64,000 nt of DNA from Ctena decussata (Eukaryota > Mollusca > Bivalvia > Lucinida > Lucinidae): contig OZ022502.1 of assembly GCA_963989385.1 (NCBI GenBank), forward strand, positions 55,781,969-55,845,968. Direction: 5' to 3'. A program made the translations under genes and the position numbers. Below are positions 19,501-26,999 of this stretch, piece by piece. Every line of letters begins with the position of its first letter. Within the stretch, counting starts at the first letter, position 1. The notes below the pieces were generated by a model. That model was not told where the DNA came from. It ran no database searches and saw nothing but the letters and a program-made list of their open reading frames with translations.

Positions 19501-21486
19501 GATTCTGGAACATGTTCTTTTCTTCTGGGATGTATGTAGTGGCCCCTCCAAAGAATCACCTGTTTTATGGAGTATGAAAAGATATTGTCTCATACTTGAA
19601 TTTCCTTAAAACCCATTCTTATATGGACTTCTGAAACACTTTGATAATTCAGTTTGGGGTGTGGGGTTATGGTAGAGAGTTTAAGTATTGGGGCATATAA
19701 GTCTGAGAAATAGTGCAGACCAAGATCAGGCTGCTCTTTTCTGATCAGGGTCTACAAAGAGCAGTCTGATCAAGGTCTACACTGTTTGCTCTCCAAACTG
19801 CAACTTTCATGCGCATTACAACATTGTAAAACCAAAACGTTCCATTTTCAGGTCATTTTTATGTGTCCCAATTTTCAGAATTTTTACCGCATACCTCAGC
19901 AGGTGATTTATTTAGCCTTTCACCACCCAATACACGAGACATGTATAATCCCAATTAGAAAGTGGTGCAATTTTTCCCATCAATTTCTGCATTGTCTAAA
20001 ATTTTTCTGCTGGATTGCAAAATTGTTCCCAATTTTTGAGGCACACACACTATTCCCTAATAGATAGTAAAGACCACTGTCTCTGCATATATGTTTGCTG
20101 CAGCAAAATTAAGAAAAATGTTTCAACCCCTGCCATGAACTGTTTTGAAATTAAGCATCTATACTGTGAATTATCAAGAAGATAAAATGGGTACACACCT
20201 GGTGTTTGTTCCGCAGAAAAGTGACCATTCACATGACCCTGTAACTTGTTCCTGTCGTAAAACACCTGCTCACAAACTGGACACAGCAACTCATCTCTAA
20301 CTGACCAATCTTTACTTGAGCCTGACGCCCCTGATGGACCACATTTATCTGGGCTAAATATATTAGCATGCTGAGCATTTACATGAAGACTCAACTTCAC
20401 TGAATTAGAAAATATTTTCTGACATATCGGACAAGGATATTCATCTTGTATTGAGTCAATTCCATTTGTGCTAGCCTCAGATATTGTACTCCCATGATCA
20501 CCATTACTAATCTGAGCAATTATTTCTTGATTTAAGTTATCTGAGGAAGTAAGTGCTTTTGCTGGACTTAAAATATCAATATGAGCCATATTTACATGTG
20601 TCTGAATAAGATTTTCTGATGAAGTTATAAACTGACAGAGCGGACAGGAAAACTCGGCAGGAATATTTGAGTTAACATCTGGTTGAATGTTGTCATTAAT
20701 ATCTGTAATCATAGGTTGGTTATTATTAGGCTGTGATGGTTCATTATTATTATCATCATCCATCAATTCCTCTTCTTGAATACTACTGGTCATACTGGTA
20801 TTTATTGCTGGTGAATTAGTACCATTCATTTCTTGAATTCTGCTAGAATTTGTAGCACCTTCTTCAAATCTTGGTGAATCTGAATGGAGAACATTAAATG
20901 ATGTTGATGCTTTCACTGAGGCAGATGATGCGGATGATTTTATTGACTGTGATGACAGTGACGATTTTATGGCCGTTGATGAACGTGACTGCCGCACCGA
21001 GCTGGACGGCCCTGGATTTAACACCACCGGGAAGGTTAATTGTAATTTACTTCTATCTAAATTAGATTCCGACTGTGATGACTTCATCTTAGATGGTCTC
21101 TTAGGAGACACTGAGCTATTTCCTTTATCTAGACTTTGAGAATGTTTCAAACTACCCGTTTTCCCTACGTTAGTTTTTGGAATAGCTCCGCCATTTTGAA
21201 TACCAAATTTATCCACCTCCTCTCTCCCGACCCTCTCCTGTGTATCTCCATTAAAAATCTCTATTGGACTCATCAGATCATCAAAATGCACTAAATTTAT
21301 ATGTGTGTTCATTTCATCATTTGTGATACCAGATAGATCACAAAATGGACAACAAACGTTACATTCTACATGTTCCAAAAGCACATGTGTTCTCATGTCT
21401 TCTTCAGATAAATCTTCTTGTCCACATATTAAACAGGTGAATTTCTCTCCCAACAATCCACTGGTTTGTCCCCCTGTAGCCATCAT
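4737..21486 (-). CDS. ZUP1: ZUP1 (ZUFSP), K63-linked-ubiquitin-specific deubiquitinase, eight coding exons
   Basis: Zinc finger-containing ubiquitin peptidase 1, peptidase family C78. In animals this nuclear/cytosolic cysteine protease cleaves long K63-linked ubiquitin chains and acts in genome stability. Joined coding exons (minus strand, 5' to 3'): 21486-20199, 19141-19044, 17799-17631, 9583-9392, 8009-7841, 7229-7102, 5878-5661, 4772-4737. All are GT-AG and phase-compatible, giving about 765 codons against 578 in human. The N-terminus has five C2H2 fingers (C18/C21, C46/C49, C281/C284, C352/C355, C402/C405) and a long Ser/Asn-rich linker. A charged coiled-coil exon follows, then the peptidase domain with GDKGWGCGYRNFQML, catalytic Cys558. 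His683 (HQGHSRT) and Asp704 (LLIFDPS) are 21 residues apart, as in human His491/Asp512. The start is the first of two tandem ATGs. A 3' splice-site-like ttttcag lies just upstream, so a non-coding first exon further right is likely. The extra length is all in the finger/linker exon. Confidence 0.95.
5096..5165. repeat. MITE family M3, half copy
   Basis: The block gccgtgacatgacaagttca / acaaagtagttgtgc / cagactcagatcagcctg is one arm of the M3 palindrome. The other arm is missing. Confidence 0.55.
5661..5878 (-). CDS. ZUP1: ZUP1 coding exon 7 (catalytic His and Asp)
   Basis: It encodes GHSRTIVGIEKL (His683), LLIFDPS (Asp704) and the terminal strand KSKQYQIVAVTGIL. The donor is gtaagt, phase 0. 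Confidence 0.94.
5900..6760. other. ZUP1 intron 6 interior, nothing recognised
   Basis: AT-rich intronic DNA between coding exons 7 and 6. I see no conserved coding stretch, RNA gene or clear repeat. A direct repeat of atgacatcaa-type words (6530-6565) is the only local feature. Confidence 0.5.
6765..6960. repeat. MITE family M2, copy
   Basis: M2 carries inverted gtgcagacccagatcag and ctgatcaggatttacactgt blocks around a short loop. A tail follows with ttactgcattg-aaaaccaaactgt and, in better copies, ggtgtcccaatttt. Other copies are at 8120-8310, 19700-19880 and 59605-59805. Confidence 0.65.
7102..7229 (-). CDS. ZUP1: ZUP1 coding exon 6 (peptidase core)
   Basis: It encodes CKLLDFHNPSGPQGTHTKLF and ends at the PPLYLQHQ motif directly before the catalytic histidine. 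The phase is 2 in, 1 out. Confidence 0.93.
7264..7505. repeat. MITE family M1, copy
   Basis: This intronic copy (ZUP1 intron 5) has tttgtgacttctggttgctt, a tactttaaaggga block and the distal gcttatcctgaaagtgtacc terminus. It is interrupted by T-runs. Confidence 0.65.
7668..7782. repeat. MITE family M1, partial copy
   Basis: It carries ggggtctactcttaaagtaa ... gctcttcagagctga ... tctcctggaagggtaccag. It is about half the normal length. Confidence 0.6.
7841..8009 (-). CDS. ZUP1: ZUP1 coding exon 5 (peptidase core)
   Basis: It encodes KPLIPSIPKIQQLIESAWEK through TKWIGATEIVATLASLKV, a conserved part of the C78 fold. Its phase (1 in, 2 out) joins its neighbours exactly. Confidence 0.92.
8120..8490. 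repeat. M2 MITE fused to, or interrupted by, a ggtgtccc palindrome
   Basis: 8120-8310 is an M2 copy. Its ggtgtcccaatttt tail runs into a second palindrome (8333-8488) whose arms are taccctaatgtgcttaatta / taattaagtacattagggta with four ggtgtccc/gggacacc words inside. The composite looks like successive insertions of related fold-back elements. Confidence 0.6.
8611..9390. other. ZUP1 intron 4 remainder, nothing firm
   Basis: AT-rich intronic DNA. A run of ttctttg/ctaaggttctttg/gcaaagattcttt words (8816-8990) gives weak internal repetition, and 9060-9120 holds a degraded hairpin related to the 3062-3310 MITE. I see no coding signal. Confidence 0.45.
9392..9583 (-). CDS. ZUP1: ZUP1 coding exon 4 (catalytic cysteine)
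   Basis: It encodes GVIQRLQEYYK through the catalytic motif GDKGWGCGYRNFQMLLSSL (Cys558). The acceptor is attaacag and the donor gtgggt. The intron before it (9584-17630) holds the complete LTR retrotransposon in the opposite orientation. Confidence 0.95.
9665..9845 (-). repeat. tRNA-derived SINE, family SINE1, degenerate copy
   Basis: Read on the minus strand, it matches the SINE1 body: cttttcaacagtattttagt, gatgataataaaaggctctt and the ggatgatag tail. The tRNA-like head is degraded. It lies 44 bp upstream of the LTR retrotransposon. Confidence 0.5.
9885..9888. other. Target-site duplication, left (CTGT)
   Basis: The four bases immediately before the 5' LTR match the four bases after the 3' LTR (16328-16331). 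This fits integration with a 4-bp stagger. Confidence 0.85.
9889..10499 (+). repeat. 5' LTR (611 bp)
   Basis: It begins TGTTATGAAT and ends GTCGTAACA. A TATA-like tatataaag lies at 10150-10158, and AATAAA-type signals at about 9970 and 10430. These give a plausible U3-R-U5 layout, with transcription starting about 30 bp after the TATA box. Confidence 0.95.
10503..10522 (+). promoter_or_regulatory. Primer-binding site, tRNA-Pro-like with a 2-nt insertion
   Basis: Three bases after the LTR, tgggggctcg-ag-tccgggat matches the complement of a tRNA-Pro 3' end apart from the additional AG. A run of about 29 A residues follows at 10557-10585 before the ATG. Confidence 0.7.
10632..15572 (+). CDS. 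Gag-Pol polyprotein of the Gmr1-like retrotransposon (1646 aa)
   Basis: A single frame encodes all retrotransposition functions. Residues 1-60 are a helical N-terminus, and 77-205 a very charged Glu/Arg/Lys coiled coil. Residues 222-390 are capsid; 286-388 (DYDKVKEVILKAYELVPEAY...) resemble a SCAN domain. 445-458 is a CCHC zinc knuckle (CNYCKQTGHIISEC). The aspartic protease has LRDTGAS with Asp533. The integrase zinc domain has H793, H800, C830 and C833. The integrase core has Asp864, Asp923 and Glu959, exactly D,D35E. A GPY/F module lies near 1077-1133 (RYYGPYTV). RT has Asp1320 and YIDD at 1380-1383. RNase H has Asp1529 and Asp1598 and ends at PDALSRA. There is no Gag/Pol frameshift or stop, so protein ratios must be set another way. 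All catalytic residues checked are present. Confidence 0.96.
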   Translation: MSFDLDKFIAAPSQELLNLAKKTDLLDIAAHYELSSVKRSMLKHEIKNILIQFFVDEEIFDSSAASHILVTQTDLQMRELEIQRQIEMEKLRLEHEERVRIEKAEREERIRLETLEREERLQRQKLEQEKERLEHEKLRLEMEEREKEKEREMQKEQLEKEREMQKEKLEKEERIEIEKEKLKYEKEEKERERQFQIRMKEIEIQDKAKSKSLPLDSTKVFDVTKHIRLVPPFQEKEVDKYFLHFEKVAENLKWPKEHWTLLLQSVVIGKAREIYTQLSLEQSSDYDKVKEVILKAYELVPEAYRQKFRNCRKENDKTYVEFARTKEQLFDRWSSSKKVGSDHGKLRQLMLVEEFKRCINSDIKSFLDEKEVETLEAAARLADDYALTHKTSFVHKPFPKKTFFPQSGPKFSPSNPSGNSSPAYTPKPKPPGENKGQNPLSQPICNYCKQTGHIISECLLLKRKREKQEGPKPTGLTSLRSMPQSCVQDQIPIQAKISETDSVMEIYEPFLSEGFVSLNCDFAQSTPITILRDTGASQSLILADTLPFSEKTSSGTSVLIQGVECGFVSVPLHNIYLSSDLISGPVAVGIRPSLPFKGVHLLLGNDLAGDKVVVNPLLTNTPCVDQPPDPIEQEIPDLYPSCAVTRAMAKKAILNDGNQDIDLTDTFIGHSFNDEISKSLSPSLSGMQTDFTHNSSVSNTDHSPSFSNDQGHDLLSRSQLCKEQHSDPEISPLFERVLDENDMSQVPVCYYVKNDILMRKWRPPDVSAEDEWTVNHQIVVPRVYRPEILNLAHETPLSGHLGVNKTYHKILNHFYWPGLKSDVSKHCKSCHTCQMVGKPNQTIPKAHLQPIPAFEEPFSRIIIDCVGPLPKTKSGCEYLLTIMCASTRFPEAIPLRNIKTKTIVKALVKFFTFVGLPKSVQSDQGSNFMSGIFQQVMHELGIKQYRSSAYHPESQGALERFHQTLKNMIRSYCFDTEKDWDEGIHFLLFAARESVQESLGFSPFELVFGHTVRGPLKLLKEKFLSDDISSLNLLQYVSDFNNRLSKACEAARSNLKSAQNKMKFHYGENARERDFKPGEKVLALLPIPGRPLQARYYGPYTVDKKLSDVNYIINTPGRRKQKQLCHINMLKKYIDRDDSVVSPISVVNSVPQEQSEMDSEDMNFIKSDPSSLKLQNSDILKDLDQKLSHLDPVERLELKQLILEYEHLFPDIPTRTDRIFHDVDIDGAKPVKQHPYRMNPVKQQYLREEIQYLLENDFIEPSQSDWSSPCILVPKPDGTFRMCTDYRKVNSVTKTDTFPIPRIDDCIDQIGQAKYVTKFDLLKGFWQIPLTDRAKEISAFVTPDGLYQYKVMPFGMKNSPATFQRLINSLTSDLDGCKAYIDDAIIFNDEWKLHLRTIREFFQRLSDAKLTINLAKSEFCHANLTFLGHVVGQGQVKPVEAKVEAISDFPVPTCKRQLMRFLGMAGYYRKFCNNFSVIAEPLTNLLGKGKKYIWNEDCQKSFDKLKAILKSAPVLLAPDFNKAFKLAVDASDVGAGSVLVQEDNDGVDHPVCYFSKKFNKHQRNYSTIEKECLSLILAIQQFEVYLSSSATPIVVFSDHNPLTFIHKMKNKNQRLLRWSLMLQEYNLDIRHIRGKDNIIPDALSRA
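15705..15716 (+). promoter_or_regulatory. Polypurine tract
   Basis: gaagaggggaag abuts the first base of the 3' LTR, the position expected for plus-strand priming. Confidence 0.85.
15717..16327 (+). repeat. 3' LTR (611 bp)
   Basis: It has the same length and, by eye, the same sequence as 9889-10499, including the TATA-like word at 15978-15986. The right TSD CTGT follows at 16328-16331. Confidence 0.95.
16505..16870. repeat. Inverted-repeat element with gttcatggaagtatgaac blocks
   Basis: The near-palindromic word gttcatggaagtatgaac occurs at about 16518 and 16847, and inverted (gttcatacttccatgaac) at about 16596. The first pair forms a roughly 95-bp hairpin with gcaatgg/ccattgt inner arms. 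The palindrome at 60835-60935 has a related end. Confidence 0.55.
16880..17630. other. ZUP1 intron 3, right part, nothing firm
   Basis: AT-rich intronic sequence. A degraded gcgaccccctcattagaact word at about 17400 is a remnant of the 3062-3310 MITE family. I see no coding region. Confidence 0.4.
17631..17799 (-). CDS. ZUP1: ZUP1 coding exon 3 (helical arm)
   Basis: The exon starts AMYGMTGGTPYKKQYEKNLE and ends with GVDDGN-like residues in phase 1. It matches the conserved linker that reaches the catalytic domain as the helical ubiquitin-binding arm (zUBD) in human ZUP1. Confidence 0.88.
17817..18030. repeat. MITE family M1, copy
   Basis: A well-preserved copy with both arms: acactttcaggaaaagcaaa / ctctgccattttcattttt on the left and caaaaatggcagaaaaacat on the right. 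The centre is tgctcccagaggagca. Confidence 0.8.
18115..18800. mobile_element. pogo-like MITE, interrupted
   Basis: The ends ta-cagtcaactctcgatatctc and gagataacaagagttgattg-ta are inverted and bounded by TA, as for Tc1/mariner-pogo derived MITEs. The interior was split by a 479-bp element at 18172-18650. A second copy at 57045-58446 is also interrupted. Confidence 0.7.
18172..18650. mobile_element. hAT-like non-autonomous element with 8-bp TSD
   Basis: The inverted ends taggggtgtaac and gttacatcccta are flanked by a perfect 8-bp duplication CTTAAAAC (18164-18171 and 18651-18658). The interior is built of actatcg/atcgcaatagt words. It has no ORF. Confidence 0.85.
19044..19141 (-). CDS. ZUP1: ZUP1 coding exon 2 (coiled coil)
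   Basis: The 98-nt exon (acceptor tttacag, donor gttagt) encodes a Lys/Glu-rich helix ending KKEFQQLQ. This corresponds to the helical region upstream of the catalytic domain that holds the ubiquitin-binding motifs (MIU) in the human protein. Confidence 0.85.
19174..19385. repeat. MITE family M1, copy
   Basis: The left end is atgggtacaccgctttgttt, the centre aagaatttgctcctagaagag, and the right arm ttctttaaagagtagatctt. It lies in ZUP1 intron 2 close to exon 2. Confidence 0.7.
19700..19880. repeat. MITE family M2, copy
   Basis: agtgcagaccaagatcaggct and ctgatcagggtctac are inverted, followed by gcgcattacaacattgtaaa and atgtgtcccaatttt. Confidence 0.65.
20199..21486 (-). CDS. ZUP1: ZUP1 coding exon 1 (five zinc fingers and linker)
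   Basis: It encodes residues 1-429. Fingers lie at about 18-39, 46-67, 281-302, 352-373 and 402-422. Between fingers 2 and 3 is a roughly 210-residue low-complexity segment rich in Ser, Asn and Thr. The exon ends in phase 1 at accag|gtgtgt. Confidence 0.92.
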
Positions 21487-21504
21487 TCACGGGAGAACTG
21501 AAAA

Positions 21505-23206
21505 ACCAGAGGGCCAATGGCCCTATATTGCTCACCTGAGCACTGAGGCACTGAGGTTACAGCAACAAAACACCATGCACAACAGCAATAAAAAACACCA
21601 TTTATGTAGAGGATAATATCACAAACATTTATGCAAAAATAAGCTTTATCCCCCATTAATGGCTTCTCAGAAGATCTTTGGCAAAAAAAAAATGCGAAAA
21701 TTTGGCCTTTCAGCTGCAATGGCAATGGGAAATATTCATATGGCTGGTAGAGGACTACTCCAGTAACATTTCTGTGAAGTTTTTTCAAAATATCTGCAGT
21801 AACACAGAAATAAATAGCAAATGTCCACTTTCCTCATTATAAGTCTATGGAAACTTTAAGTTGCCATAGCAACAAATTCACATGGGCAATGATAATATAA
21901 AACATACTTTAGGTAGAGGTTAAAATTATCAATATGTATGCTAAGTATCAGCTTCATCCCCCTCATGGCTTCACTTTTCCCATTATGAGTCAATGGAAAC
22001 TATAAGTCGCCATAGCAACCAAAGTTCTTATGGGATTGGAAGAAAAAGAATAAAATTTATGTAGAAACTACTGTCATCAACACGTTTGCACAATATCAGC
22101 TTCATCCCCTATATGGCTTCTGAGCAGAAGATTTTTTTTTTTTTTTTCGAAATTTACACTATATTTTGCCATGGCAACCAATCAAATTCAGCGATTTGGG
22201 GAAAATTCATATGAATCATAGAGGACTACTCAAGAAATATTTCTGTAGAAAAAAAATTAAATAACTGCACTTAGTTAGACAGCAAAAATTGCCTTCCATT
22301 TTTCCTCATTATAAGTCAATGGAAACTCTTAGTTGCCATAGCAACCAAACTGCTGGAGCAACTGCCATGAAAAACAGTAATTCTATAGAGCCTAGTACTA
22401 AGGTTCTTTCTGTAAAGTTTGAGCTTTATTGGCCACACAGTTTCTGCGAAGATGATTTTTTAATATTTTTCTATTTTTAACCATTCGGTTGCAATGGCAA
22501 CCAGCCAAATTGCGCAATTTGTATAAATTTAACAGGGCTGGTTAAAGACTATTCAAGGTACATTTCTATGAAAGTTTTGTCAAAATATCCGCAGTGGCAT
22601 AGCAATAAATGCAAATTTTCCATTTTGCCATTATAAGTCCATGGCAACTTTCAGTTCCCATAGCAACCAAACTGCTAGAGCAATTGCCAAGAAAAACAGT
22701 ACTTTTATAGCAGCTAGTACTAAGATCCTTTCTGTGAAGTTTGAGCTTTATTGGTTGCATAGTTTCTGAGGAGATGATTTTTGAATATTTTTTCTATTTT
22801 TAAACATTCGGTTGCCATGGCAACCAGCCAAATGGTGCAATTTATATAAAGTTCATGTGGTTGATAGAGGACTACTCAAGGAACATTTCTGTAAAAGTTT
22901 TGTCAAAATATCTGCAGTAACATAGCAATAAATGCAAATTTTCAATTTTTCCCATACAAGTCAATGGAAACTTTAAGTTGCCATAGCAACCAAAGTTCTG
23001 AAGCGATTTGGATAAAAAACAGTATTATTGGTTCCCCCTGTCTATAGATGCTATATATAAAATTTGGTAACAATGGGCCTTGTAGTTTCAGAGGAGATGT
23101 CGTTTGAAAATATTGACGGACGGACGACGGACGGACGGACGGACGGACGACGGATGCCTGCCTATACTATAAGCTCACCTGTGAGCCTTCGGCTCAGGTG
23201 AGCTAA
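21505..23206 (+). repeat. Pearl-like element C
   Basis: The left end is gccctatattgctcacctga. Degenerate core copies with caatggaaactttaagttgc-catagcaacca occur near 21848, 21987, 22318, 22645 and 22968. An ACGG/GACG microsatellite (23114-23152) and the terminal stem-loop ctcacctgtgagccttcggctcaggtgag end the element. It starts only about 20 bp upstream of the ZUP1 ATG (minus strand), so it lies in the 5' UTR intron or promoter-proximal DNA. Confidence 0.7.
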
Positions 23207-23249
23207 AAAAATGCATGAATATGCATGTTTCAAGGCTAATCAAGGTGTA

Positions 23250-23690
23250 TGGGTACACCTCCGTTTTTTTCCACCATGTTTTCAAAGGGATACAACTTCT
23301 GTGACTTCCCTTTTGTTTCCCTTAGTCATGAAGCCCTTACAAACTGAGGTCTACTCTTAAAGGAAAGAATTTGCCCCTGTAGAAGCAAATTCTTTCCTTT
23401 AAGAGTTGACCCATTGAAAAGGGAGGCAAAAATGATAAAGGTAAAGTTACAAAATGAGGTATACTCTTAAAGAATTTGTTCCTATGGGAGCAAATTCTTT
23501 CCTTTAAGAGTAGACCCCTATCGAAAAGGGAGGCAAAAATGATAAAGGTAAAGTTACAAAATGAGGTCTACTCTTAAAGAATTTGCTCCTTGAGGAGCAA
23601 ATTCTTTCCTTTAAGAGTTGACCCCTGTTGAAAAGGGAAGTAATAATGATAAAAGGTAAAGCTGCTTTCCGTGAAAGTGTACCCATTTAT
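23250..23690. repeat. Cluster of MITE family M1 arms (three palindromic centres)
   Basis: One full M1 copy is followed by repeats of its right half. The block gggaggcaaaaatgataaagg, the agttacaaaatgaggt/tactcttaaagaatttg word and the inverted ttctttcctttaagagt recur at about 23340-23410, 23455-23520 and 23565-23635. This looks like local tandem amplification of the centre and right arm, with period about 110 bp. Confidence 0.7.
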
Positions 23691-23899
23691 TTTTATGCTA
23701 ACTGCAAATTGCCCAACCCGCCTAAATACATGCACAGTATGGCCAAACCAGCCTAAACACATGCACAGTATGATCAAAGCGTACGTATCCTATTAAACAC
23801 CCCGGGGGCATTGCATATTTGTGAAAGGGGGTAATAGTTGTTTAGTAGTAAAGTGTAGTAAATCAGTCACTGCCAAAATAGCTCTAATAAGCAATATAA

Positions 23900-24062
23900 A
23901 GGTGATAGGTATACTTTCAGAGGAAGCAACTTTACTGTTTTTGACTCCCGCCTCAGTAGTAGGAGTCAACTTTTAAAGGAATGAATCTGCTACTCTAGGA
24001 GTAAATTCTTTCCTTTGAGAGTTGACACATTTCAAAGAGCTACCTTATCCAGAGAAGCAAAA
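23900..24062. repeat. MITE family M1, copy
   Basis: It has gtatactttcagaggaagca, a tgctactctaggagta centre and the right arm attctttcctttgagagttg. Confidence 0.65.
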
Positions 24063-24714
24063 AGGAATTCATGCAAGTTAATATAACATTATTTTTGGAC
24101 AAGAGGCAGGGGGCATTTATTTGAGCAGGGGTGTTTATTACGATTAATACGGTATATGTAAACTGCCCAGAAAAGAACTGGTCCTTGTTCATATAACTCT
24201 TAAAGTGCAAAAAAAGAGCAAACAACAAAATTTATATAGATTTGCAAATTTTTAAAATATGTTTTGCCAAGCTATATCATGTTGAGAATTCAAAGAATAG
24301 AGGGGAAACAGTGGAGATCCAGATGAGGCAGCTTGATATGCAGTACACTGTCATGACCAAATGGACTACCTCTCAAACTATCTCAGTGTACTATCAGGAC
24401 TTCCATTAACTTTCAGACTCAAGAAGTCCCAGACTTCCTACACCTCAAATTTGGGAGTCCCACAGTAAATTCTAAGAAGTCCAGCTTTTTTCCATGCAGT
24501 GGCTGTCAAAAATTTTGGAAGAAATAAAATACTGTTATATCAAACTCAGATTGGTTTTTTTTTGTTTTTTTCTTTCGCTTTTAGTTTCAGAGCTCTAGTT
24601 AAGGGGAGTATTCAGAGCATCAATTTTTTCTAATTTCTCACCAAAAGTGTATGTTATAGTGTTACCCATTTCACCTTGACCAGGAAGATCTAATGATTAT
24701 GTGCTCAAAGTATA
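24063..24714. other. Intergenic, nothing recognised
   Basis: AT-rich sequence with T-runs near 24550. I see no ORF with family similarity and no clean inverted repeat. Confidence 0.4.
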
Positions 24715-24845
24715 GCTAAGGGTCTAAGCTACCTCCATGCGGACAGCGAAGACTCTGATCAGACTGGGCGGATGCCCAGGCTGATCTGAGTCTGCGCTGG
24801 GCGCACAACCACTTTGTTGGTTTTGTCACGTCGCGGCTCATATGT
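24715..24845. repeat. MITE family M3, right half
   Basis: It carries ctctgatcagactgggcgga / tgcccaggctgatctgagtc / cgcacaaccactttgttggt and ends gtcgcggctcatat. The opposite arm is missing. Confidence 0.7.
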
Positions 24846-25266
24846 TGTTGGTGAGAAAGATAACAAATTATCCCAAATTACATGTATCATCAGACACTTC
24901 TTCTTATCTAGAGCCCTGTGTTGTACACTTACAATTTACTTGTGCTGCAGTATATGGTAGATCTGCAGCCAAAATGTTTTGAAATGGCACTGAGCAATGA
25001 GCGTGAAATTTTCTGGTATGGGTGTTTAGAACCACTTTGCTTAGACTGGCAGATGTCACCCATTATCTTGAGTCAATATATGTTTACCAGTTAGTGAATG
25101 CTCTCATTAAAAGATACAGTTTATAAATTGGTACCTTACAGTTATTTTAATTCTAGCTAACTAAAACATAAACTTAAGGTTCAGGGTTCTCTTAGAGATT
25201 TTAAAACCCTGCTCGGCACCATTTGGCATCTCAGTATGTAAAATATGAGTACAGGCATCAGAGTTA

Positions 25267-25617
25267 TGCACCAGTCATTTGCAACCACGGCCCCCCTGGG
25301 GCCGGGGAATAGCGGAGATATTGACTTTTCACTCTGCAAAGCCCTGGTATATGCCCTGCACTGTGGGGACATTATTTATGTCAAATCCCTGGTAAAGGTC
25401 TCCGCCCCCCAGGGGATCATATAAGTATAAAAATCAATATTCTGACAATTTCATTATGAAAAAACACCATTTTTCTCGCTGTTTTGGCGGGAATCAAAAG
25501 CCCGGCGTATCCACGGCACTGCCGGGACACCTCTTAGGTAAAAACACTGTACTTAAGCCCCGCTATGCCTCGCTATCCCAGGCCCCATGGTGGCCGTGGT
25601 TGCAAATGACTGGTGCA
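25267..25617. mobile_element. PIF/Harbinger-like MITE with TTA target duplication
   Basis: The inverted ends tgcaccagtcatttgcaacc-acgg and ccgt-ggttgcaaatgactggtgca are flanked by TTA (25264-25266 and 25618-25620), the trinucleotide duplicated by PIF/Harbinger transposases. It is 351 bp with no transposase. A related end (gacatatgactggtgcttta) is near 26411. Confidence 0.75.
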
Positions 25618-25620
25618 TTA

Positions 25621-26888
25621 TGGTCTTACAAAACGCTTGCCAGACCGATAGATATGTCCGAAATTGTGTTGTTAAATGCACTTTCAAACCTTACAAAAGG
25701 GTCTAGATAATAAACTGCTTTAAAGCCTCACTTGAGACTTTACATTATTCTTTACCAATATTTTGTTTACCATTTGATTTGTCCTACAACCTAGCTTCTA
25801 ACTGCTCTTCATTTTAAATACCAAGTTAAGATTTTAGCGACGCAAAGCGGAATTCTTTGATCAGACTACAATCAGAAAGGAAGGGGTAACTCAACTGATC
25901 AAAAAGACATTTAAGATTTGTAAAACCCTGCAAATACCTCCTGCTTTTTCAATAGCATATACATGTATACTAAAACCATGAGCTGAGGCAATGAGCTGAG
26001 TGACATCAATGTCGCATCTCCACAAGGCTCAAAATGTCAGAAAGCAATCTGGATCCCAACCAGTTCCCCAGTAAAGTTGTTACTCATGGGGCTGACTACT
26101 TTCTTCAGCAGGACCGGTAACCATCCAGGTACACCACTGCTCCAGCTCCTGTGGGTCCTGGGTTGCTCATACTGATCCATCAGTGAAGAGCACTATCTCT
26201 TCACGACTGATTTGTTGTAGCAAATCTCTTATGCTTTTGTAACCATTTATAACCACCACCCTACCACCACAGGGGCAATGTGGGGGACAGTTGGAGAAAT
26301 GAGCCGTGTTTTAACATTTGAATCATACTCACAGTGCTGGGCAAATGCTGGGGTTTTGCTGTATAAAAAGTCAGAGATCCTGCTATTCCCAGGGGGTGGT
26401 GAGGGGCGTGGAGACATATGACTGGTGCTTTATAGTGTTGTCAGTCATTTCACAGACAGAATGCACGACTTTTGGTTCACGCGAAAACAGGTTCACTGAC
26501 ATTATATGTTAGGAAAGCGAAAGTAGAGTTATCAGACCATAGATATAGAACAGGTGGGGTTTAGTTCAACGATATGTTATAATAAACAGCGTTTGAGAGT
26601 CATTTGTACACATTTTATGGTCTTATTATGCCGATTTACCTTTACAATCAATATTTAATGAGACAGAAATTCTGGTCGGTGCTTATTCAGTTGTGACAAA
26701 TCAGAGGCGAGTTTACAAATAAGACCATCCAATGAAATGAAGTCTCACATAAAATTAAACGAATCATGTAGATAGGTACCGACAAGTATCTGAATGGTCC
26801 GCCTTTTGCCCGCTCAGCATTATACCGGAAATGACGATAAACACATTTTTTCTAAGTTCAATGAACCGTGAAAAAATGCCTGGGTCAA
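25621..26888. other. Intergenic, nothing firm
   Basis: Apart from one MITE-end remnant near 26411, I recognise no repeat or gene. The 26690-26840 stretch is somewhat more GC-rich and contains ccaat and ccggaaatgacg words, which could belong to a promoter, but no transcript evidence is visible. Confidence 0.3.
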
Positions 26889-26889
<1 letters not shown>

Positions 26890-26930
<41 letters not shown>

Positions 26931-26931
26931 A

Positions 26932-26985
<54 letters not shown>
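26890..26985. repeat. (TATC)n microsatellite
   Basis: About 24 units of tatc with one interruption (aact near 26930). A G-rich run follows. Confidence 0.95.
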
Positions 26986-26999
26986 GAGGAGGGGTGGGG

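Noticed and set aside
21483..21788. 101-codon minus-strand frame directly upstream of ZUP1 as an N-terminal extension
   Set aside because: It lies in pearl-like element C, and a splice-acceptor-like ttttcag precedes the ZUP1 ATG.
26690..26840. Promoter and non-coding first exon of ZUP1
   Set aside because: ccaat and ccggaaatgacg words are suggestive, but no splice donor or other firm evidence ties this stretch to the gene.
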